64,000 nt of DNA from Rhodococcoides kyotonense (GTDB lineage Bacteria; Actinomycetota; Actinomycetes; Mycobacteriales; Mycobacteriaceae): positions 62,001-126,000 of the forward strand of contig NZ_LVHI01000006.1 in assembly GCF_001645385.1 (NCBI RefSeq), in the 5' to 3' direction. The notes under the pieces are model-generated. The model had not been told where the DNA came from. It was given only the letters and a program-made list of their open reading frames with translations, and made no database searches. Position 1 is the first letter of the stretch. Each line of letters opens with the position of its first letter. Shown in pieces: positions 34,006 to 42,787 of this stretch. The position numbers were made by a program, and so were the translations under genes.

Positions 34006-34731
34006 TCAGAGGCTCATACCGGCGAGCAGCGAGTCCATCCAGGGGTACAGCTCGTCGCCGGGAGTGGACAGTTGCGCTTTCACGGCGCGCGTGAAGTCGT
34101 CGGCCAAGATTTCGAGCTGCCCGGCGGCGATCCCGTCGTACGCCAGCGCGGCGACTGTGGCGGGACTGCTCTTGGGTGCGTCGATGTCTGCGGTCATCTG
34201 CGTGTCGATCATGCCGACGAGCAAACCGGTGACCTGCGTGTTCTGGCTTCCCAGGGCGAATCGAAGTGCGTTGGTGGCGGACCACATCGCGCCCTTGGAG
34301 ACGGCGTAGCCGGTCGGCATGTTGCTCCAGCTTGCCACCGAGAGCACGTTCAGCAGCGAGCCGCCGCCGTTCTTGCCGAGCACCGGTGCAAATCCGTTCG
34401 CGACACGGAGATTTCCGAAGAAGTTGGTCTCGAAGATGAGGCGCAGTTGATCCTCGGGGCCCGAAATGAAGTCTCCCGCAGGTGCTATGCCCGCGTTGTT
34501 GACGACGAGGTCGACATCCGGTGCGGCCTCGACGGCACGAGCAACGCTGGCCGCGTCGGTGATGTCGAGTGTCAGCGCGTCGACTCTCGGGTCGTCCCAG
34601 TGCTTCGGAGAGCGGGCCGCGGCGTACACCTTGCGGGCGCCGCGCTCCAGGGCCTGGCGTACGAATTCGCCGCCTAGGCCGCCGTTGGCGCCGGTCACGA
34701 GAACTGTCCGACCGTCGAGGGTGTTGTTCAT
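34006..34731 (-). CDS. Short-chain dehydrogenase/reductase
   Basis: 241 residues. TGANGGLG (14-21) is the NAD(P) motif, NNAGIAPAG the structural NAG block, and Ser in LSVASW with Y-A-V-S-K forms the active site. It diverges from a TetR regulator. The 78-base region between them contains two GC-rich dyads, so this SDR is the likely target of that regulator. Such TetR-SDR pairs often respond to a lipophilic or electrophilic compound that the SDR reduces. Confidence 0.9.
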   Translation of the reverse strand: MNNTLDGRTVLVTGANGGLGGEFVRQALERGARKVYAAARSPKHWDDPRVDALTLDITDAASVARAVEAAPDVDLVVNNAGIAPAGDFISGPEDQLRLIFETNFFGNLRVANGFAPVLGKNGGGSLLNVLSVASWSNMPTGYAVSKGAMWSATNALRFALGSQNTQVTGLLVGMIDTQMTADIDAPKSSPATVAALAYDGIAAGQLEILADDFTRAVKAQLSTPGDELYPWMDSLLAGMSL

Positions 34732-34746
34732 CTAAACTCCTGTTTC

Positions 34747-34794
34747 AAGTGGGGACTGTCCCCGATTGCAAGTATGTGGGGACATCCCCCACTT
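34747..34794. promoter_or_regulatory. Tandem GTGGGGAC dyads between SDR and TetR genes
   Basis: GGGGAC-T-GTCCCC (34751-34763) is a perfect dyad. GTGGGGA-CA-TCCCCCAC (34776-34792) is a second, nearly perfect one. The outer flanks AAGTGGGGAC and ATCCCCCACTT extend the symmetry over the whole region. Two phased sites in a divergent promoter are typical of TetR autoregulation. Confidence 0.65.
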
Positions 34795-34809
34795 AGTCAA
34801 GGAGGATTC

Positions 34810-35382
34810 ATGAGCGCTGCCCGCCCGTTGCGTGCCGACGCGCAACGCAACCGCGACGCCATCCTGTCCGCTGCGCGTGACGTGTTCGAGGCCGACGGCG
34901 TCCTGTGCTCTCTGGATGCCATTGCTGTCCGTGCCGGGGTCGGTAATGCGACCCTGTACCGAAACTTTCCGACGCGCGACGACCTGTTGGCCGCAGTCAT
35001 CCAGCTCGCTATCGAGAAGGCGATCGAGGCGGCGGAGGAGCTTCGAAGTGCGCGATCGCCTCGGGATGCGCTGGCGGAGTGGACCTTTCATCTGACGTGG
35101 CAGTTGCGCATCTGGCACGATCTACCGGATCGCGTCGCCGCGACCTACGTCGATGCGGACTCGTCGGTCTACGAAGCGTGCGCTCCGCTGGTGCAGCAGA
35201 CTGCGACGCTGTTGGACGCGGCCAAGCAGTCGGGAGATGCCGTCGACGACGTCAGTCCCGACGACGTGTACGAGCTCGCCATGACCCTGTCGTGGGGCGT
35301 CGACCGTCTGGGGGACGACGAGCAGAGAGCGCGCCGACGCGTCGCATTGGCGTCGGCGGGCGTCTTCACCCGCCGCGGCTGA
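34810..35382 (+). CDS. TetR family transcriptional regulator
   Basis: 190 residues. The helix-turn-helix is AIAVRAGVGNATLYRNFPTR (about 38-57), preceded by RNRDAILSAARDVF. A strong GGAGG lies six bases before ATG 34810. The C-terminal ligand domain is short and helical. It likely represses itself and the divergent SDR through the dyads at 34747-34794. The CoA ligase and MHS transporter downstream have their own candidate operator and may be separate. Confidence 0.9.
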   Translation: MSAARPLRADAQRNRDAILSAARDVFEADGVLCSLDAIAVRAGVGNATLYRNFPTRDDLLAAVIQLAIEKAIEAAEELRSARSPRDALAEWTFHLTWQLRIWHDLPDRVAATYVDADSSVYEACAPLVQQTATLLDAAKQSGDAVDDVSPDDVYELAMTLSWGVDRLGDDEQRARRRVALASAGVFTRRG

Positions 35383-35438
35383 CGGCGGGAGCAAGGCCGA
35401 GTTGACACGCGCGTCTGTGACGCGCAACACTCTCCGTG

Positions 35439-35452
35439 ACCGAGCGATCGGT
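35439..35452. promoter_or_regulatory. ACCGA-N4-TCGGT operator upstream of the CoA ligase
   Basis: ACCGAGCGATCGGT is a 14-base dyad with five-base arms followed by two further TCGG units, 27 bases before the ligase start. Similar ACCGAnCGnTCGGT boxes are bound by TetR regulators of fatty acid and aromatic-acid genes in actinobacteria. A TTGACA at 35402-35407 could be the -35 element, but no good -10 is seen. Confidence 0.5.
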
Positions 35453-35478
35453 CGGTCGGTGCGACGGAGAGGATCTAC

Positions 35479-37074
35479 ATGGCGACGCTCGTGGACGTCT
35501 GGAAAGCGCGGGTGGCGGCGAACCCCGAACATCCTGCGATCGCGTATTTCGACGGCATCCTGAGTGCACGCGAGGTCGACGAGATGTCCGACGCCTTCGC
35601 CGTCGCGCTCGTCGAGAAAGGCGTCGGACACGGTGACAGGGTCGGCATCCACCTGCAGAACATTCCGCAGTACGCGATCGCCTTTCTTGCGCTGTGGAAG
35701 CTCGGTGCCGCGGCGCTGGTGCTGAATCCCATGTACCGCAGGGCGGAACTGCGCCACCTCGTCGACGACGCGGGTGCCGTCGGCATCATCTGCGCCGACA
35801 CCGCCGTCGCCGAGAATGCAGAAACGATGAAGGACAGCACTGTTCGGTGGATAGTCGGCACCAGCGATTTCGACTTCCAGACGCGCAACGACCCACGAGT
35901 GTTCGGTGACCGGACTCGGGAGCGCCACGACGGTGTCGACGATCTGGTCGAGCTCGTCGAGCGCTTCCGCGGCGCGACGCCTGAGGCGGCAGAGGTGAGT
36001 CCTACCGACACCGCCATCCTCGCCTACACGTCGGGAACCACCGGACCGCCCAAGGGCGCGTTGAACTCTCACGCAAATATTCTCGCGGTGGCGACGACGT
36101 TCGCCGAGCTCGCCCGCGTCGACGACGGCGACGTCGTGCTCGCCGTCGCGCCGCTGTTCCACATCACCGGCGCGGTCATCAACGCCACGATCGCGTTGAT
36201 GAAGGACTGCACCCTGGTGTTCGCGAACCGCTTCGCCGCCGACGTCACGCTCGACGCATTCGCCGAGCACGAGGTCACGTACACGATCGGCTCCATCACC
36301 GTCTTCAACGCGCTCTACAACTCACCGGCAGCGACGGCGGCTCACTTCGCGTCCATCAAGACGCTGTATTCCGGTGGTGCGCCCATACCGCCGGCTGCTG
36401 TCGAGAAGTTCGAGAACAAGTTCGGCCACTACATCCACAACGCCTACGGGATGACCGAGACGTCGTCGGGCGTCATCGCCGTCCCGCCGGACCGTCGCGC
36501 ACCCGTCGACCCCGCCAGCGGAGCGTTGTCCATCGGTATGGCGTTGCCGCAGGTGGAAATTCGCGTCGTCGACTTCGACGGGACGCCGCTGCCCGACGGC
36601 ACGCAGGGCGAGCTCGAAATCGCTGGGCCGCAGGTCGTTTCCGGGTACTGGCAGAAGCCTGAAGCCACCGCGAAGACGTTTCCCGACGGCCGACTCCGCA
36701 CCGGCGACGTCGCCATCCGCGACGCCGACGGTTGGATCTACCTCGTCGACCGCCTGAAGGACCAGATCAACGTGTCCGGCTACAAGGTGTGGCCACGCGA
36801 GGTCGAGGACGCGTTGGTCGCGCACCCGGCTGTGGGCGAGGCGGGCGTCGTCGGACAGCCCGACGACTATCAAGGAGAATCCGTCGTCGCCTTCGTCTCG
36901 CTCGTCCGCGACGCCGAGGTCACCGAACAGGAGCTGCGAGCGTTCGTCGGCGACAGGCTCGCAGCATACAAGCGCCCCAAACACATTCACATCGTCGACG
37001 AACTACCCAAGACGCAGACCGGCAAGATCCGCCGCACGGAGCTGCGCAACACAGAAGCGAAGGTCACCCGATGA
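35479..37074 (+). CDS. Acyl-CoA synthetase / AMP-dependent ligase (FadD-like)
   Basis: 531 residues. ILAYTSGTTGPPKGALNSH is the AMP-binding P-loop, NAYGMTETSS the A5 motif, LRTGDVAIRDADGW the A7 motif, and KTQTGKIRRTEL contains the catalytic Lys. It activates a carboxylate to its CoA thioester. The stop overlaps the MHS transporter start (ATGA), so substrate uptake and activation are coupled. Which acid is handled cannot be read from sequence. Confidence 0.92.
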   Translation: MATLVDVWKARVAANPEHPAIAYFDGILSAREVDEMSDAFAVALVEKGVGHGDRVGIHLQNIPQYAIAFLALWKLGAAALVLNPMYRRAELRHLVDDAGAVGIICADTAVAENAETMKDSTVRWIVGTSDFDFQTRNDPRVFGDRTRERHDGVDDLVELVERFRGATPEAAEVSPTDTAILAYTSGTTGPPKGALNSHANILAVATTFAELARVDDGDVVLAVAPLFHITGAVINATIALMKDCTLVFANRFAADVTLDAFAEHEVTYTIGSITVFNALYNSPAATAAHFASIKTLYSGGAPIPPAAVEKFENKFGHYIHNAYGMTETSSGVIAVPPDRRAPVDPASGALSIGMALPQVEIRVVDFDGTPLPDGTQGELEIAGPQVVSGYWQKPEATAKTFPDGRLRTGDVAIRDADGWIYLVDRLKDQINVSGYKVWPREVEDALVAHPAVGEAGVVGQPDDYQGESVVAFVSLVRDAEVTEQELRAFVGDRLAAYKRPKHIHIVDELPKTQTGKIRRTELRNTEAKVTR

Positions 37075-38366
37075 GTCAAGACGTCACCCAGCAGAACGGA
37101 ACGCCTGCGTTGACGATGCGTGCAAAACGTAAGTCGCTCTTCGCAAGTGCGGTCGGCAACGTACTCGAGTGGTACGAGTGGAGCGTCTACGCCGTGTTCG
37201 CGCCGTTCATCGCAGCGGTCGTGTTCAACAGCGACAACCCGGTCTCGGCGCTGCTGTCGACGCTGGCCGTGTTCGCGGTCGGCTTCCTGATGCGTCCACT
37301 GGGCGGCATCGTGGTCGGACGCATCGCCGACCGGCGCGGCCGAAAGTTCGTCCTGATCTGCACGATGCTGATGATGGCAGGCGGCAGCCTCGTCATCGGC
37401 GTCATGCCGACGTACGACGCGGTCGGGGTGTGGGCGTCGATCATCCTGCTCGGTGCCCGGATGGTGCAGGGCTTCGCGCACGGCGGTGAATCGGCGACGG
37501 CGTACTCGTACGTCAGCGAGATCGCGCCGCCGAACCGTCGCGGCATGTGGGGCAGTGTTGCGTTCATCGCGATCTTCGGCGGATCCGTGCTCGCGTACAC
37601 GATCGGTGGGGCGATCACCTCGACGCTGTCGGAAAGCGCTGTCGGTCAATGGGGTTGGCGTATTCCGTTCCTGATCGGTGCGGTGCTGGCGCTCGTTGCG
37701 CTCTACCTGCGACGCAGCATGGAAGAGAGCGAGGTGTTCGACGGTCAGGCCGACGCGCCCGAGCGGGTGAAGATTCCGCGTCGCACCATCGTTCGTGCCG
37801 TCCTGCTGATGATCTGCATGACGTCGGGAATCACTGCCGCGCACTACACGTGGACGTCGTACATCTCGACCTTCGCGATCACGCAGAAGGGCATGGACCC
37901 GGACGTCGCGTACTGGATGCTCGTCATCGCGCAGTTGATCGCGCTTGTGTCGCTTCCGTTCTGGGGCAGACTGTCCGACAACATCGGCCGTCGTCCGATG
38001 TTGTTCACGTTCGCGGTGTTGTTGTTCGCGCTGCAGGTGCCGCTGACGATGATGATCACCGACGCCGGCTGGACCTTGTTGGTGTCGACGACGGTCGCGC
38101 TTCTCATCGTGTCGATTCCCGCGTCGGTGTTGTCGGCGACGCTGTCGGAGAGCTTCCCGACCGCGTTGCGGACGCAGTCGATCGGGTTCGCGTACTCGCT
38201 GTCGGTGGCCATCTTCGGTGGTACCGCGCCGTACCTGAACCAGCTGTTGATCAACCTCGAGATCGGTTGGGCGTTCGGGGTCTACATCATGGTGCTGTGC
38301 GTCCTGACCGGCCTGGCCTGTGTCTTCATGCGCGAGACCAAGGGAATTCGCTTGGAGGACGCATGA
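37071..38366 (+). CDS. MFS transporter, metabolite:H+ symporter (MHS) family
   Basis: 431 residues with 12 membrane helices. The N-terminal AVGNVLEWYEWSVYAVFAPF is the MHS signature (G-N-x-x-E-W-Y-x-x-x), and RPLGGIVVGRIADRRGRK is the MFS loop 2-3 motif. MHS members such as ProP, KgtP and ShiA import small carboxylates or osmolytes with protons. Coupling to a CoA ligase by ATGA overlap suggests uptake of the acid the ligase activates. Confidence 0.92.
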   Translation: MSQDVTQQNGTPALTMRAKRKSLFASAVGNVLEWYEWSVYAVFAPFIAAVVFNSDNPVSALLSTLAVFAVGFLMRPLGGIVVGRIADRRGRKFVLICTMLMMAGGSLVIGVMPTYDAVGVWASIILLGARMVQGFAHGGESATAYSYVSEIAPPNRRGMWGSVAFIAIFGGSVLAYTIGGAITSTLSESAVGQWGWRIPFLIGAVLALVALYLRRSMEESEVFDGQADAPERVKIPRRTIVRAVLLMICMTSGITAAHYTWTSYISTFAITQKGMDPDVAYWMLVIAQLIALVSLPFWGRLSDNIGRRPMLFTFAVLLFALQVPLTMMITDAGWTLLVSTTVALLIVSIPASVLSATLSESFPTALRTQSIGFAYSLSVAIFGGTAPYLNQLLINLEIGWAFGVYIMVLCVLTGLACVFMRETKGIRLEDA

Positions 38367-38486
38367 TTCCTGGGTCCTCCGCCCGGTAGCGACAGGCCAT
38401 GCGGCCGCCCGGTCGGTTGGGGTTTCGAGTGCTTCGGTGTGGTGCACACTACATTTTCGACGTCCTACTCACCGAAAAGGATTCCT

Positions 38487-39008
38487 ATGCGCCCACTTGC
38501 ACGAGTTCTGACCGGAGCGGCCGCGTGTGCGCCGCTGATGCTGGCCCTGCCCTCCACCGCGGCGGCCGCCGAGCCCGGCGACGTGACCTACTCGTACGCG
38601 GTGAACGGTTCGTCGGTGACCAACACCATCACCAACAATTCGGGTGTGCAGTTGCAGTGCGGTACGTCGCTTGCCCCTGCGCCCGGCGGGGTACTCCCAC
38701 CGGTGGCCGAGGTGCTCGCCAACGGTCAAACTCTGTACTCGACCGACCCTGCCGGACAGCCAGGAGTGAGTACGCAGACGGTCTCCGACGTCCCCGCGGG
38801 TGACTACGTCGTGCTCGCGACGTGCGGTACGCAGGACAGCGACCCGGCGTACGCCTGGATCTCGGACTACCCCGGCATCCAGGATCAGCTGGGAACGTTC
38901 CCGTGGACGGTGTTCACGGTGCAGCAGGCATCGACGGTCGTCACGGTCGGGCCGCCGAGCCTCATCCCGGACCTGGGTTCGCTTCTTCCCAGCGGTAGCG
39001 CCTTCTGA
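38487..39008 (+). CDS. Secreted protein of unknown function
   Basis: 173 residues. A Sec signal peptide (RPLARVLTGAAACAPLMLAL) ends near PSTAAAAEP. The mature part begins GDVTYSYAVNGSSVTNTITN, contains two Cys (about 58 and 113) that could form a disulfide, and looks like a beta-sandwich of small domain size. No family is recognised. It follows the MHS gene after 120 bases and is probably transcribed separately. Confidence 0.7.
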   Translation: MRPLARVLTGAAACAPLMLALPSTAAAAEPGDVTYSYAVNGSSVTNTITNNSGVQLQCGTSLAPAPGGVLPPVAEVLANGQTLYSTDPAGQPGVSTQTVSDVPAGDYVVLATCGTQDSDPAYAWISDYPGIQDQLGTFPWTVFTVQQASTVVTVGPPSLIPDLGSLLPSGSAF

Positions 39009-39067
39009 GATTGACGGCCGCGCATCTGGGTAGTTCGAACTCAGGTCCAGTCACCGGAGGAGGAACC

Positions 39068-39316
39068 ATGTCGCAGACCGCAGAGAGCTTGCAGGCCCTG
39101 TACGACAGCGCACCCAATGCGCGGCTGATTCTCGAAGAGGGTCGACTCGTGCTCGACGTACCCGAACAGCATGTCGACAACGATGTCGTCGAGGTGATCA
39201 CCCGCGCCGGGTTGCTCGACCGACTCGCGGAGTTGGGTACCGAGCACCCGTCGGTGCAGGATCTCGAGAACTACGCGCCGGTGGTCGACGACATCGCGGC
39301 GAAACTCGGGGCTTGA
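39068..39316 (+). CDS. Small acidic protein of unknown function (82 aa)
   Basis: ATG 39068 is preceded by GGAGGAGG (about 39056-39063). The protein MSQTAESLQALYDSAPNARL is acidic and helical, with DVPEQHVDNDVVEVI in the middle and no membrane segment or signal. Codon use agrees with neighbours. I do not recognise a family. Confidence 0.6.
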   Translation: MSQTAESLQALYDSAPNARLILEEGRLVLDVPEQHVDNDVVEVITRAGLLDRLAELGTEHPSVQDLENYAPVVDDIAAKLGA

Positions 39317-39338
39317 GGGCGTAGCCGCACTCAGGCCA

Positions 39339-39695
39339 TCATCCGTCGGTCTGCTTTGTAAGGCGGAAACCCCGTCGATGCAACAGGATTCCGAGCGCCG
39401 CACCGATGATCGATCCGATGACAGGCAGCGCTACGAACCAACGACGGAGGAACAGCCCAGATCGGACGTCGAAGTCGTGGTTCATCGACGTCTCGTAGGC
39501 GCGGCTCATCTCGACACCTCGTAGTGGTTCGTACACGCCGTTGTACATGACCTCGGGTTCGAAGAACGTCTGCTGCACGTAGTCGAAGACCATGGGCAGC
39601 AGTCCGACTGCGAGTCCGACAACCATGAGTAGTAGCACGAGTGGGCGCACTGACTCAGAGTATGTGCGAACTGGAGTTCTCCCCGCAACGGCCAC
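39339..39695 (-). CDS. Two-helix membrane protein of unknown function
   Basis: 118 residues from GTG 39695; a later in-frame GTG (about residue 16) is an alternative. Membrane segments are PLVLLLMVVGLAVGLLPMVF and WFVALPVIGSIIGAALGILL. Between them lies a 45-residue loop (EPEVMYNGVYEPLRGVEM) probably outside the membrane. No family is recognised. It is convergent with the 82-residue gene and downstream of the DUF222-HNH gene. Confidence 0.55.
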   Translation of the reverse strand: MAVAGRTPVRTYSESVRPLVLLLMVVGLAVGLLPMVFDYVQQTFFEPEVMYNGVYEPLRGVEMSRAYETSMNHDFDVRSGLFLRRWFVALPVIGSIIGAALGILLHRRGFRLTKQTDG

Positions 39696-39751
39696 TGCCT
39701 CGCCGACGGGTGGCGTCGGCGAGGTGGGAGGAAGTCACTTCGCAGTGGCTT

Positions 39752-41101
39752 CTACGCAGCAGGTTTTCGCCGCCGATGATAACTGGGAATCGGTTTTCGC
39801 TCCGGATCGACCGATATCGGGGGTACGAGGAACGGGTGGCCGTCGTCGCCCATCACGACGTCCCAGCCCCGGTGGTGAATGTCGTTGTGGCAGTTCGTGC
39901 AGAGCAGCGTCAGGTTGGTGATGTCGGTGTTACCGTCGTCGCGCCAGAAGACGATGTGGTGCACCTGGCACCAATCGGCAACCGAACCGCATTTGATGCA
40001 GCAACGGTCGCGCACGGTGACTGCTATGCGCTGTTCGCGTGTGGCGAGTCGGACAGACTGTCCCATGGCGAGGACGGCGCCGTTGTCGTCGACGATGATC
40101 GGGTTGAACTCGGCGTCGCACGTGAGCATGCGGGCGAGGCTGTGGCTGATCGGGCCGGTCCAGTCCAGGTGAAAAGGCCAGCCCGGATACTCGGCCCTTC
40201 TGTTCGACGAAGGCGACGGAGTGCAATCGGCGCCGGGGGCAAGCAGGTCGCGAAGCTTGACCGTCGCGTTGACACGTGTGGCAGGTCCGCTTGCGTCGCC
40301 ACGGCCAGCCTGGAGTTCAAGGATGCGGGAAAGGCCGTCGGCCTGCCGTTTCGACGCACTTCGCGGGTCGCGGGTGCCGTCGGGCCCAGGTTCAGGCCGC
40401 GAATGCTCGGCGATGGCCGATCGCAGTTTCTCCCCGAGAATTTTGTCGACGTCTCCCTGAATGGTGGTGCGGCCGTTGGCCTGCTCGTACAGGTCGAGCT
40501 TGTTGAGGTCCGTATTCTCCGAGACAGCGGGCGGTGGAGGTCCGATAGGGTCCTCGTCGTCGACAGGTGGTTCGGCGTCACGCCTCTCGTCCTGCTCGCG
40601 CTTCTTCTCCTCGTATCGGGCGCGCGCATCCTCCGCGGCGGCGTGAGCGAGTTCCTGTGCACGGACCTTGACGTCCTCTGGAGTGCCGGCTGTCGCGGAC
40701 GTGAGAAGGTCGGCAACCACGTCGGCCAACTTCTCTGCTGTCAGGGTGGGATCGGCTGTCTTGATGTGGTTGTGGCCGTCGTAGATTGCTTTGAAATGGC
40801 CGGCGTGGATGTCGCTGGCTGCGAGGGCAGCGGTGACCGTCGGGAATGAACCGAGCCAGACCGCGGTGTCGAATTGCCGGTATGCGTTCCCCAGTGCGAC
40901 GCGTGTCGCCAGAGCGAGCCACGGTCCGGGTTTCGTGTGCCCGACCATCTCGCTCAGACCCCGCTTCGAAAACTCTGCAAGTGCCGCGAGTTTGCGTGCT
41001 GCGAGGAGGTTTTCTGCAGCATGGATCGCAACGACGCTGTCGATGATCTCCTGGTCGGACAACGCCTCCGCGGCACCGTACAAGTCCCCCAACTCGTGCA
41101 T
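39752..41101 (-). CDS. DUF222 / HNH endonuclease domain protein (13E12-repeat type)
   Basis: About 449 residues from ATG 41101 (a TTG at 41131 is possible). The N-terminal about 300 residues form the helical DUF222 region with an acidic/Lys-rich linker (RARYEEKKREQDERR). The C-terminal HNH domain is complete: CIKCGSVADWCQVHHIVFW, then LTLLCTNCHNDIHHRGW, with two Cys pairs for zinc and the His-Asn-His catalytic set. These genes occur in many copies in Mycobacteriales, behave like mobile repeats and have no well-defined cellular role. Confidence 0.88.
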   Translation of the reverse strand: MHELGDLYGAAEALSDQEIIDSVVAIHAAENLLAARKLAALAEFSKRGLSEMVGHTKPGPWLALATRVALGNAYRQFDTAVWLGSFPTVTAALAASDIHAGHFKAIYDGHNHIKTADPTLTAEKLADVVADLLTSATAGTPEDVKVRAQELAHAAAEDARARYEEKKREQDERRDAEPPVDDEDPIGPPPPAVSENTDLNKLDLYEQANGRTTIQGDVDKILGEKLRSAIAEHSRPEPGPDGTRDPRSASKRQADGLSRILELQAGRGDASGPATRVNATVKLRDLLAPGADCTPSPSSNRRAEYPGWPFHLDWTGPISHSLARMLTCDAEFNPIIVDDNGAVLAMGQSVRLATREQRIAVTVRDRCCIKCGSVADWCQVHHIVFWRDDGNTDITNLTLLCTNCHNDIHHRGWDVVMGDDGHPFLVPPISVDPERKPIPSYHRRRKPAA

Positions 41102-41146
41102 GGCGGGGAAGATACAACGACCCTCCGACAAGTACGGCCGACGGCA

Positions 41147-41596
41147 TCACCAGTGCCAGGCGTCGCCTCCGACGTTCTCGATCGTGCGCTGCAGGACCAG
41201 AATTGTCGTTGCGAATTCGTCTTCGGTGATGCCCTGCATGCGCTCGGTCTGCAGTTCGCGCTGCAACGTTTCCGCGCGAGTGAACTGCTCCGCACCAGCA
41301 ATGGTGAACGTCAACATCGAAGTCGATGCGGAAATCCACCCTTTCGACATGGCCGATTCGATGGCGTCGACGATCGCCCGGGGTGTGTCGTTGTGTCCGA
41401 TCTTCTCGACCGTCGCGTTGCGGGCGACACCGCCGGGATGGAGCGAAATCTGGTGTAGCAGCCACCATTCGGGTTGTGTCATACCAATGTCGCGTAATGC
41501 GCCCTGCGTGCGTCGACGAATAGCCTCGCCTGCGCGGACGGTCCAAAATCCGAGAGGCTGACGTTCGGGTGGTTGCATCGGGCGCGTCGAATTCAT
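41147..41596 (-). CDS. MarR family winged-helix regulator
   Basis: 149 residues starting MNSTRPMQPPERQPLG. TQPEWWLLHQISLHPGGVAR precedes the recognition helix region, and the wing is SKGWISASTSMLTFTIAG. MarR proteins bind DNA as dimers and often lose affinity with phenolic ligands or oxidants. A longer frame to 41785 is antisense to the M24 gene end and is rejected. The neighbouring genes on the same strand give no clear target. Confidence 0.75.
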   Translation of the reverse strand: MNSTRPMQPPERQPLGFWTVRAGEAIRRRTQGALRDIGMTQPEWWLLHQISLHPGGVARNATVEKIGHNDTPRAIVDAIESAMSKGWISASTSMLTFTIAGAEQFTRAETLQRELQTERMQGITEDEFATTILVLQRTIENVGGDAWHW

Positions 41597-41688
41597 GCAC
41601 GCAACGGTAGAACCTGAAGCGGACTCGAGGTCAAGTGCCAAGGCCACAACGGCTTTCGTGAGTCGGGACCGGTGCCGACTCCCTCCGA

Positions 41689-42402
41689 TCAAACCGACCC
41701 ATGCCCCAGGTCGAGCAGCTCCTCGTAGAACCCGCCGATTCCGCGCTCGCGGTCGACGAGGTGAATCTCGAGGATCCAGTGGCATCGGCGCCCGGATCGG
41801 TCGTCGCGGCGCATCGGCCGATCGCTCCCGGGCGCGATGTAGGAACCGATCTCCTCGCCGGCGATCTTCTCGTGGGGGAACTCACCGACGAGATGCCCTG
41901 CGATGGAGCCTCCGAACTCCCACCCGGACTCTTCGGCGAGTTCGACGACTCGGGCATACAGCTGCTCTCCGGTGATGTCGGGATGGGCCTCGAAGTGGGC
42001 GCGGCCGGCATCGAACACCGTTGGGAGGGCGTCGCGCAATCGGTGTTTGATCGGGTCGTCACCCAAGACGTAGGTGCGGCCGAAGTCGGCTTCCCACTGC
42101 TCGAAGATCGGGCCGAAGTCGCAGAAGACGATGTCGTCGTCGGCGATCGTCCTGTTCGGCGGGTTCTGGCGATAGGGCTCGAGCGTGTTGACGCCGCTGC
42201 GGACGATGCGCTTGTGCCAGAACTTGGTCGTTCCGAACATGTCCGACGCGAGGTCGCGGATCTGGTCGCTGACCTGCTTCTCCTGCGCGCCGGCGCGGAT
42301 CAAGCCGCGGTCGGTGATGGCGTCGAACAGTGCGACGGCTTTTGCCTGGGCGTCGATCAGCTTCGCGACTCGGGTCTGTTCGTCCTCGACGGGGGCGGCC
42401 AT
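41689..42402 (-). CDS. M24 family metallopeptidase-like protein
   Basis: 237 residues with the pita-bread fold pattern. DIVFCDFGPIFEQWEADFGR contains metal-ligand-type Asp residues, HLVGEFPHEKI a conserved His, and the late ILEIHLVDRERGIGGFYEE the final Glu block. Relatives are creatinase, aminopeptidase P and uncharacterised Xaa-Pro peptidase-like proteins. It lacks the N-terminal domain of prolidases. It may be a peptidase or an amidine hydrolase. Confidence 0.8.
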   Translation of the reverse strand: MAAPVEDEQTRVAKLIDAQAKAVALFDAITDRGLIRAGAQEKQVSDQIRDLASDMFGTTKFWHKRIVRSGVNTLEPYRQNPPNRTIADDDIVFCDFGPIFEQWEADFGRTYVLGDDPIKHRLRDALPTVFDAGRAHFEAHPDITGEQLYARVVELAEESGWEFGGSIAGHLVGEFPHEKIAGEEIGSYIAPGSDRPMRRDDRSGRRCHWILEIHLVDRERGIGGFYEELLDLGHGSV

Positions 42403-42414
42403 GCCCCGAATCTA

Positions 42415-42738
42415 TCAACCGGTCTGCGCGTCGAAGTAGAGGTGACTGTGGAGCCTGCACCCCGGATTGAATGCCGAAGAGCAGTGCGGGCATTCGGTAA
42501 CGTTCAGGTAGCTCTCGATGCTGATGCGAGTACGACAAACGCCGCACAGAATCGCGGGGGAGTCGAAGGTATACGCAGGCCAGACGGTCCGCGCATGATC
42601 CTCGGTCTCGTCATGGCACAGGTAGCACGGATAGAACTTGCCGCAGCAGTGGAACTCCATCGCGACGATGTCGAGGGCCGTCGCGTAATGGATGCATCTC
42701 GTCTGATCGTCGACGGTGGGTCCGTGCACGGTGACCAT
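42415..42738 (-). CDS. CHY-type zinc finger protein
   Basis: 107 residues rich in Cys and His. DQTRCIHYATALDIVAMEF, then HCCGKFYPCYLCHDE, and ILCGVCRTRI followed by ECPHCSSAFNPGC provide ligands for about three zinc ions, as in CHY zinc fingers. In eukaryotes such domains occur in RING proteins; bacterial stand-alone versions have no proven role. It lies 12 bases downstream of the M24 gene on its other side and 50 bases from isochorismatase, all on the minus strand. Confidence 0.82.
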   Translation of the reverse strand: MVTVHGPTVDDQTRCIHYATALDIVAMEFHCCGKFYPCYLCHDETEDHARTVWPAYTFDSPAILCGVCRTRISIESYLNVTECPHCSSAFNPGCRLHSHLYFDAQTG

Positions 42739-42787
42739 GTCGGTGCCCTCCCATCGGGTGTGCGCGGGTCTCGACGCACCTTACAGA

